From the NCBI RefSeq assembly GCF_001051995.2, contig NZ_CP014646.1:1426001-1490000 (forward strand): a stretch of DNA of 64,000 nucleotides. Reading direction: 5' to 3'. The notes beneath the pieces were generated by a model, which was given only the letters and a program-made list of their open reading frames with translations, did no database searches and was not told the origin of the DNA. The DNA is from Thauera humireducens. Its GTDB lineage: Bacteria; Pseudomonadota; Gammaproteobacteria; Burkholderiales; Rhodocyclaceae. Within the stretch, counting starts at the first letter, position 1; every line of letters begins with the position of its first letter. Positions 59,558 through 64,000 of the stretch are shown one piece after another. The translations under genes and the position numbers were made by a program.

Positions 59558-60456
59558 CCCGCGCTATGACCCCCACCGAGGCCATCAATGCCGCCATGAA
59601 GGGCCGCACCCGGCTCATCAATGGCACGCTGGCCGAGCTGCGGGCGCTGCTGCAGCAGGCCGAGCGCGACATCGTGGCGCTGCTGGCGGCCCTGCCCACC
59701 GACTACCAGGCGTGGTATCTGCCCCAGCTGCAGGCCGAGATCCGCCGCGCGCTCGAGGGGATCGCCACCGACGCCGCGGCCGCGGTGGATGCCGGACAGG
59801 TCTCCGCCTGGCGCGAGGGCTCGCGGCTGGTGGATAACGTGCTGGCCGCGTCGGCCGTGTCGGTGGTGATCCCGCAGCTCGACCCGCGCCAGCTCTCTGC
59901 CATGCGCCAGTTCCTGACCGAGAAGATCCGGGACGTGACGCTCGAGGCGGCCAACCTCATCAACAGCGAGCTGGGGCTGGTGGTGATCGGCACGCAAACG
60001 CCGTTCGAGGCGGTCAAGGCGGTGAGCAAGATCCTGGGCGAGACGACGCTGCGCCGCGGCACCACCATCGTGAGCACCGAACTGAACCGGGCCTTCTCTG
60101 CCGCAAACCAGTTGCGCATGGAGCAAAGCGCGCAGTACGTTCCGGGCATGCAGAAGAAGTGGCTCAAGAGCGGCAAGCGCGAGCCGCGCCCCGAGCACGT
60201 CGCCATCCACGGCCAGGTGCAGCCGGTGGAGAAGCCCTTCGTGCTCGAGGGCGGCGCCGTTACCATGATGTACCCGGGCGACCCGCGCGCCCCCGCACGC
60301 CACACCATCAACTGCGGATGCGCCAGCGTGCCGGTGGTGCCCAAGGACAACCCCTACGGGCTCAAGCGCACCATCGTCGACGAGATCGCCGACAACGACG
60401 CCGCCGAGAACGCCCGGGCCCGCGCCGCATTGCGCAACGCCGCCCGAACCGGCTGA
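59554..60456 (+). CDS. MuF-like head morphogenesis protein (Mu gp30 position)
   Basis: From the ATG at 59554 this encodes 300 residues. The C-terminal half has the MuF signature: GTTIVSTELNRAFSAANQLRM, KKWLKSGKREPRPEHVAIHGQVQPVEKPFVLEGG, GDPRAPARHTINCGCASVPVV. MuF proteins are minor head proteins that connect portal and capsid and may be injected. Its start overlaps the Lar-like stop. Confidence 0.9.
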   Translation: MTRAMTPTEAINAAMKGRTRLINGTLAELRALLQQAERDIVALLAALPTDYQAWYLPQLQAEIRRALEGIATDAAAAVDAGQVSAWREGSRLVDNVLAASAVSVVIPQLDPRQLSAMRQFLTEKIRDVTLEAANLINSELGLVVIGTQTPFEAVKAVSKILGETTLRRGTTIVSTELNRAFSAANQLRMEQSAQYVPGMQKKWLKSGKREPRPEHVAIHGQVQPVEKPFVLEGGAVTMMYPGDPRAPARHTINCGCASVPVVPKDNPYGLKRTIVDEIADNDAAENARARAALRNAARTG

Positions 60457-60493
60457 ACCCCCCCAGAAAAAGCCCAAACGGCTTTACTTCAGA

Positions 60494-60511
60494 CCCCCTC
60501 GCGCGAGGGGG
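60494..60511. repeat. Perfect 18-bp palindrome before the capsid genes
   Basis: CCCCCTCGC directly followed by its inverted copy GCGAGGGGG, with no spacer, in the 103-bp gap after the MuF gene. No T run follows, so it is not a simple terminator; it could be a protein site or an mRNA processing hairpin. A GGAGCGATC ribosome site is further on, before 60560. Confidence 0.8.
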
Positions 60512-60559
60512 CATGCTCGCTCCGTCATTTCCCCCCACGCACCCGACGGAGCGATCGCA

Positions 60560-60799
60560 ATGGACAAACCCACCCCGCAGCACCCCATGGACCTGCCCGC
60601 CGAGCAGGCCGCCAAACTCGTCAAGCGCCTGGTGCCCGAGATCGGCAAGGACGGCAAGCCCACGGGCGAGACGGTGGAGAAAGAGGTCGGCGCCGACGAG
60701 GTGTTTGCCAACCGCGTGCGCGGCGACGAGATCACCGTCGTCACTACTGACGGCCAGAAGCTGGTCGGCAAGGCGCCCACCAAGAGCGCGAAGGCCTGA
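60560..60799 (+). CDS. Hypothetical head-region protein, 79 residues
   Basis: The protein MDKPTPQHPMDLPAEQAAKLVKRLVPEIGKDGKPTGETVEKEVGADEVFANRVRGDEITVVTTDGQKLVGKA is small and charged, with a predicted beta C-terminus. Located just 2 bp before the protease-capsid gene, it may help head assembly or decorate heads. Family not recognised. Confidence 0.6.
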   Translation: MDKPTPQHPMDLPAEQAAKLVKRLVPEIGKDGKPTGETVEKEVGADEVFANRVRGDEITVVTTDGQKLVGKAPTKSAKA

Positions 60800-60801
60800 C
60801 C

Positions 60802-63090
60802 ATGAAGATCATCCCGGCCAACGGCATCGTGGGCGCGCGGCTGATCGAGGCCGCCGCCACCGAGGTGCGCGCGGTGCTCAACCTGGTGATGCGTGCGCTG
60901 GTCCAGGCCGGGCACGTCTCCGAGTACGCAAGCCCCGAGGCGGTCTATCCGGACCGCGTGGTCGTCTACAAGGACGGCCGCTACTACGCCTTCCCCTTCA
61001 CCCTTTCCGAAGACAACGCGGTCACCGTGGGCGCGCCGCGTGAGGTGGTAATGCAGCACGTGGATGCCGCCTCGCGCATGACCGAGGCGCAGCAGGAGCA
61101 GGCCTTCATCGAAGCGGTGGGCGAGCCTGCCGGCGGCGTGTGGCTGATCCGCGTGATCCGCGCCGGCGAATCGGGCAACCGCAACTACTACCCCGACGCC
61201 GTGCTGCGTGACGCCGTGCGCCTGGTCGAAGGCGCGCGCGTTTTCGAGAAGAGCGACGCCGAGCACGTCGCGGCCGGCACCCAGGCTGTGGCACCGGGCA
61301 AGAGCTTTCGCAACCTCGTGGGCCAGCTGCGCAACGCCCGCTTCGTGGAAGGGGCCACGGCCGACACCGGCGAGATCCAGGCTGAACTGCACCTCATCCA
61401 GCCCGACGGCGACGTGGCCGTGCGCGTGCGCGAGGCCCACGCCCGCGGCATGGCCGGCCTGTTCGGTTTCTCGATCGACGCCGACGCCAAGGCCAAGGTC
61501 ATCACCAAGGGCGGCCGCAAGCTGCGCGCCGCAACCCAAATCACAAAGGTCCATTCCGTGGATCTGATCGTGGAACCCGGTGCGGGCGGTGCCCTGCTGC
61601 GCATCGTCGAAGCCCAAGCAACCCCGTCCCAGGAGGATGAAGACATGGCACTGCGCCAACGCATGATCGAGGCCATCAAGGCCCACAACCCGCAGTTCGA
61701 CGACGCCAACGCGACGGACGAACAGATCGAAGCCGCGTTCGTGGAAGCCAAGGGCGCCAAGCCCGCACCGGCCCCGGCTCCGGCACCCGCCGCCGACCCG
61801 GCGCTGATGGATCAGGTGCGCTTGGTCGAGGCCCGCATCACCGCGCGCGACCTGGTCGGCGCCGCCAAGCTGCCGCAGCCCGCCAAGGACAAGCTGCTGG
61901 CCCGCTTTACCGAGGCGCAAACGCCTTTCACCGCGGCCGATGTGAGCAAGGCGATCGACGACGAACGCGCCTACCTGGCGCGCTTCACCGAGAGCGGCAA
62001 GCCGGTGATCCACTTCGACGACATCGAGGTGGAAGACCGCAGCGTCAAGATCCACGGCATGCTCGACGACTTCTTCAACCGCAAGAACGGTGTGCATTCC
62101 TTCAAGGAGTGCTACGTCGAGATCACCGGCGACCGCCACGTTACCGGCGATCTGCAGCGTTGCGACATGGCCCGCCTGCGCGAATCGCTGGGCGAGCGCT
62201 TCGTCGAGGCGCTGTCTTCCTCGAGCTGGGCGAACGTGCTTGGCGACAGCATCACCCGCCGCATGTTGGCCGAGTACGCGCAGCTGACCGACCTGCAGGA
62301 CTGGCGCAAGATCGCCGACGTGGTGCCGGTCAATGACTTCCGCACCCAGGAACGCAACCGCATCGGCGGCTACGGCAACCTGCCCGCGGTGAACCAGGCG
62401 GCCGCCTACAACGCGCTGACCAGCCCGAGCGACGAGAAGGCCACCTACGCGCTGACCAAGCGTGGCGGTACTGAATCGATCACCCTCGAGATGATCACCA
62501 ACGACGATGTCGGCGCCATACGCCGCATCCCGGTCGAGTTGGCGCTCGCCGCAGCCAACACGCTGTACGAGTTCGTCTTCGACTTCATCCGCACCAACCC
62601 GACGATCTACGACACCGTGGCGCTCTTCCACGCCACCCACAACAACCTCGGCGCAGCCGCGCTGGATGCCACCAGCTTCGCCGCCGCCCGCCTGGCCATG
62701 CTCAAGCAGGCCCGCGCGGGCTCCAGCAAGCGTCTCAACCTGCGCCCGCGCACGCTGATGGTGCCGCCCGAGCTGCAGGAGGCAGCCTTCAACCTGTTCG
62801 TGCGCGGCCAGAACAACGACAAGACCTTCGTCCAGACGATCAACCCCGAGGTGATCGCCATCCCGTACTGGACCGACGCCAACGACTGGGCGGTGGCCAC
62901 CGACCCGCGTCAGTGCCCGACGATCGAGATCGGCTTCCTGAATGGCCGCGAAGAGCCCGAGCTCTTCGTGCAGGACAGCCCCACCGTGGGCAGCCTGTTC
63001 AGCAATGACCAGGTCACCTACAAGATCCGCCACATCTACAGCGGCGCGGTGATGGACTTCCGCGGGCTGTACAAGGCGGTCGTTGCGTAA
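60802..63090 (+). CDS. Prohead protease - major capsid fusion protein
   Basis: The 762-residue protein has an N-terminal protease of the HK97 prohead type (about 1-270): SGNRNYYPDAVLRDAV, a His in KSDAEHVA and a Ser in GLFGFSIDA with the closing KVHSVDLIVEPGAGGALLRI. A helical linker follows (MIEAIKAHNPQFDDANATDEQIEAAFVEAKG and a Pro/Ala stretch), probably scaffold-like. The major capsid fold takes up the C-terminal half (LRPRTLMVPPELQEAAFNLF, YWTDANDWAV, GFLNGREEPELFVQDSPTVGSLFSNDQVTYKIRHIYSG). The protease could free the capsid by self-cleavage. An internal start is likely at 61645. Confidence 0.88.
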   Translation: MKIIPANGIVGARLIEAAATEVRAVLNLVMRALVQAGHVSEYASPEAVYPDRVVVYKDGRYYAFPFTLSEDNAVTVGAPREVVMQHVDAASRMTEAQQEQAFIEAVGEPAGGVWLIRVIRAGESGNRNYYPDAVLRDAVRLVEGARVFEKSDAEHVAAGTQAVAPGKSFRNLVGQLRNARFVEGATADTGEIQAELHLIQPDGDVAVRVREAHARGMAGLFGFSIDADAKAKVITKGGRKLRAATQITKVHSVDLIVEPGAGGALLRIVEAQATPSQEDEDMALRQRMIEAIKAHNPQFDDANATDEQIEAAFVEAKGAKPAPAPAPAPAADPALMDQVRLVEARITARDLVGAAKLPQPAKDKLLARFTEAQTPFTAADVSKAIDDERAYLARFTESGKPVIHFDDIEVEDRSVKIHGMLDDFFNRKNGVHSFKECYVEITGDRHVTGDLQRCDMARLRESLGERFVEALSSSSWANVLGDSITRRMLAEYAQLTDLQDWRKIADVVPVNDFRTQERNRIGGYGNLPAVNQAAAYNALTSPSDEKATYALTKRGGTESITLEMITNDDVGAIRRIPVELALAAANTLYEFVFDFIRTNPTIYDTVALFHATHNNLGAAALDATSFAAARLAMLKQARAGSSKRLNLRPRTLMVPPELQEAAFNLFVRGQNNDKTFVQTINPEVIAIPYWTDANDWAVATDPRQCPTIEIGFLNGREEPELFVQDSPTVGSLFSNDQVTYKIRHIYSGAVMDFRGLYKAVVA
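61645..63090 (+). CDS. Possible internally initiated scaffold-capsid product
   Basis: In frame with the fusion, an ATG at 61645 (MALRQRMIEAIKAHNPQFDD) is preceded by a perfect AGGAGG at 61631-61636 with 8-nt spacing. Nested starts that make more scaffold or capsid than protease are known, such as lambda C and Nu3. The product would have 481 residues and begin at the protease-linker boundary (residue 282). Seen: ribosome site and boundary; inferred: use. Confidence 0.6.
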   Translation: MALRQRMIEAIKAHNPQFDDANATDEQIEAAFVEAKGAKPAPAPAPAPAADPALMDQVRLVEARITARDLVGAAKLPQPAKDKLLARFTEAQTPFTAADVSKAIDDERAYLARFTESGKPVIHFDDIEVEDRSVKIHGMLDDFFNRKNGVHSFKECYVEITGDRHVTGDLQRCDMARLRESLGERFVEALSSSSWANVLGDSITRRMLAEYAQLTDLQDWRKIADVVPVNDFRTQERNRIGGYGNLPAVNQAAAYNALTSPSDEKATYALTKRGGTESITLEMITNDDVGAIRRIPVELALAAANTLYEFVFDFIRTNPTIYDTVALFHATHNNLGAAALDATSFAAARLAMLKQARAGSSKRLNLRPRTLMVPPELQEAAFNLFVRGQNNDKTFVQTINPEVIAIPYWTDANDWAVATDPRQCPTIEIGFLNGREEPELFVQDSPTVGSLFSNDQVTYKIRHIYSGAVMDFRGLYKAVVA

Positions 63091-63239
63091 GGGACACCTC
63101 CCGCAGAGGGCAGCGATTGGGGGCGGCTGGCAGCCGCTGCCTCCGGGAGCCCCGCGACTGCCTCGGCTCGCCAACCTTTCGGGGGTGGATAACGGGCGAC
63201 AGGTCTGGAAACCCCCACCTCTTTCGGAGAACCCCAGCA

Positions 63240-63743
63240 ATGATGAAGCGAATCCTCTGCACCTTGGCCCTCGTGGCCTGCGCAGCCCTCTCCCTTCCGG
63301 CCTCTGCCGCCCTGCTTACCGACTACGGCGAGAACAAGCTGGTCGATGCCCTTTTTCGCGGCCAGGCGCTGGGCACCCCGGCCACCTGGTACGTGGGTGT
63401 CTCCACCGGCACCTGCAACGACGCCACGCCGGGCACCGAGCCCACCGGCGGTTACGCGCGACAGCCGGTATCGGCATCGCTCTCCGCGTGGGCGGGCACC
63501 CAGTCAGCCGGCAGCACCACGGCGAGCTCGGGCGCCGGCGCCACCACCAGCAACAACGCTGTCATCCAGTTCCCGGCATCGACCGCAGCGTGGGGCAATG
63601 TCCAGTCCGTGCAGCTCTGGGACGCCGTGACCGCAGGCAACCGATGGATCTGCGTGGACGTTGCCGCGCCGTTCAACGTCGATCGGGCGGGGGTGGAGCT
63701 TAAGTTCAACGCGGGGCAGTTGCAGTTCTACGTGGATAACTGA
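63240..63743 (+). CDS. Phage structural protein with N-terminal signal peptide
   Basis: The 167-residue protein starts MMKRILCTLALVACAALSLPASAALLTDYGENKL with a clear Sec-type signal ending ASA. The rest (LVDALFRGQALGTPATWYVGVSTGTCNDATPGTEPTGGYARQPV, NNAVIQFPASTAAWGNVQSVQLWDAVTAGN) resembles phage tail-fibre or decoration proteins of Mu-like phages, which normally lack a signal. It follows the capsid gene by 149 bp; that gap has an IR GCGGCTG-g-CAGCCGC at 63123-63137. Confidence 0.65.
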   Translation: MMKRILCTLALVACAALSLPASAALLTDYGENKLVDALFRGQALGTPATWYVGVSTGTCNDATPGTEPTGGYARQPVSASLSAWAGTQSAGSTTASSGAGATTSNNAVIQFPASTAAWGNVQSVQLWDAVTAGNRWICVDVAAPFNVDRAGVELKFNAGQLQFYVDN

Positions 63744-63746
63744 GGC

Positions 63747-64000
63747 ATGGCTGCACCGGTGCCACTGACATACACGTCGCCGGTGCAGCGCGTCGGCGGC
63801 GGGCGCGAGGTATTCCCGAATCGACTCCTCGATCTGCTGGCCGGGATTGCGGATGGGCAGTGGGTCAAGGCCAACACTAATACGTTCAAGTCGATTTGGC
63901 CGCGCCTGCAAACGCCGAACTACGGCCCCGGCTTTGGCTATGAGTCTTATGTCATCAATGCGTGGTCAAGCATGGCATGGGACAGCAAGCGCAGCCGGAT
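63747..64000 (+). CDS. Phage structural protein, N-terminal part (runs off the right edge)
   Basis: From the ATG at 63747 the frame MAAPVPLTYTSPVQRVGGGREV...SMAWDSKRSR is open for 84 codons to the end of the window. I see no motif to name it. Its place after the capsid and fibre-like genes suggests a virion component. Confidence 0.6.
   Translation, partial: MAAPVPLTYTSPVQRVGGGREVFPNRLLDLLAGIADGQWVKANTNTFKSIWPRLQTPNYGPGFGYESYVINAWSSMAWDSKRSR

Larger units (their letters stand above)
39313..64000. mobile_element. BcepMu-like transposable (Mu-type) prophage, right part outside the window
   Basis: The inferred left terminus is the TG at 39313, where the host flippase frame breaks; Mu-type ends are TG...CA with a 5-bp target duplication, which would be CTGGG (39308-39312). 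Within the element are a DDE transposase with ATPase partner, Gam, gp16, Mor, a Ner-like protein, a repressor, a lysis cassette, terminase, portal, MuF and capsid genes. Early genes run left and late genes run right from a central switch, the layout I associate with BcepMu rather than Mu itself. Tail genes and the right end are beyond 64000. Confidence 0.92.

Noticed and set aside
60494..60511. The 18-bp palindrome as an intrinsic terminator
   Set aside because: It has no loop and no T run, and the same operon continues after it.
60484..63240. A 918-codon minus-strand frame opposite the protease-capsid gene
   Set aside because: No domain or ribosome site, and it spans several well-supported late genes; a shadow of codon bias.

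Overview
The window is GC-rich chromosomal DNA from a betaproteobacterium, most probably of the Rhodocyclales (Thauera/Azoarcus-like). The evidence is the rseA-rpoE/nadB block, the yceD-rpmF-plsX-fabHDG-acpP-fabF operon, a long RNase E, and a PEP-CTERM-type sorting tail on one protein. Genus is inferred from gene content and style, not from a search.

Bases 1-20,200 are housekeeping: envelope-stress sigma factor and anti-sigma (edge-truncated), NAD synthesis (nadB), the complete fatty-acid/phospholipid initiation operon on the minus strand, maf, an RsmI-like methyltransferase, a HAD phosphatase, rluC, rne, a low-molecular-weight phosphatase, uvrB, an aromatic/aspartate aminotransferase, and two identical tRNA-Asn genes closed by a strong terminator. 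From 20,335 to 22,384 a 3'-truncated IS21 element runs in frame into a NERD-domain nuclease-like gene, a small transfer scar. From 22.7 to 29.8 kb lie a MHYT/PAS hybrid histidine kinase with an HD-GYP response regulator (c-di-GMP signalling), a 2H phosphoesterase, a DUF2238 membrane protein and a RhuM-Fic protein carrying a 13-bp-arm palindrome inside its reading frame. Then come a LonB-like protease, moaA and yceI.

Bases 34,180-39,312 hold the most intriguing host locus: a CDP-alcohol phosphatidyltransferase facing a tight operon of a zinc-less MDR oxidoreductase, a 6-pyruvoyl-tetrahydropterin-synthase-fold protein that appears to have lost most canonical catalytic residues, a glycosyltransferase-methyltransferase fusion and a flippase-like membrane protein. 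Together they look like an uncharacterised pathway for making and moving a glycosylated, methylated lipid or polyol. The flippase is interrupted by a prophage.

From 39,313 to the right edge is most of a transposable, BcepMu-style prophage, cut by the window. Early genes run leftward from a switch region at 50.73-50.83 kb: a Ner-like protein, small HTH proteins, a DDE transposase with an ExeA/MuB-like ATPase, Gam, DUF5131, a PEP-CTERM-like protein, HU, gp16/GemA and Mor. The repressor, three accessory genes, the lysis cassette (amidase, holin, Rz with embedded Rz1) and head genes (terminase, portal, MuF, protease-capsid fusion) run rightward. The protease-capsid fusion contains a strong in-frame internal ribosome site that could make the capsid moiety separately.
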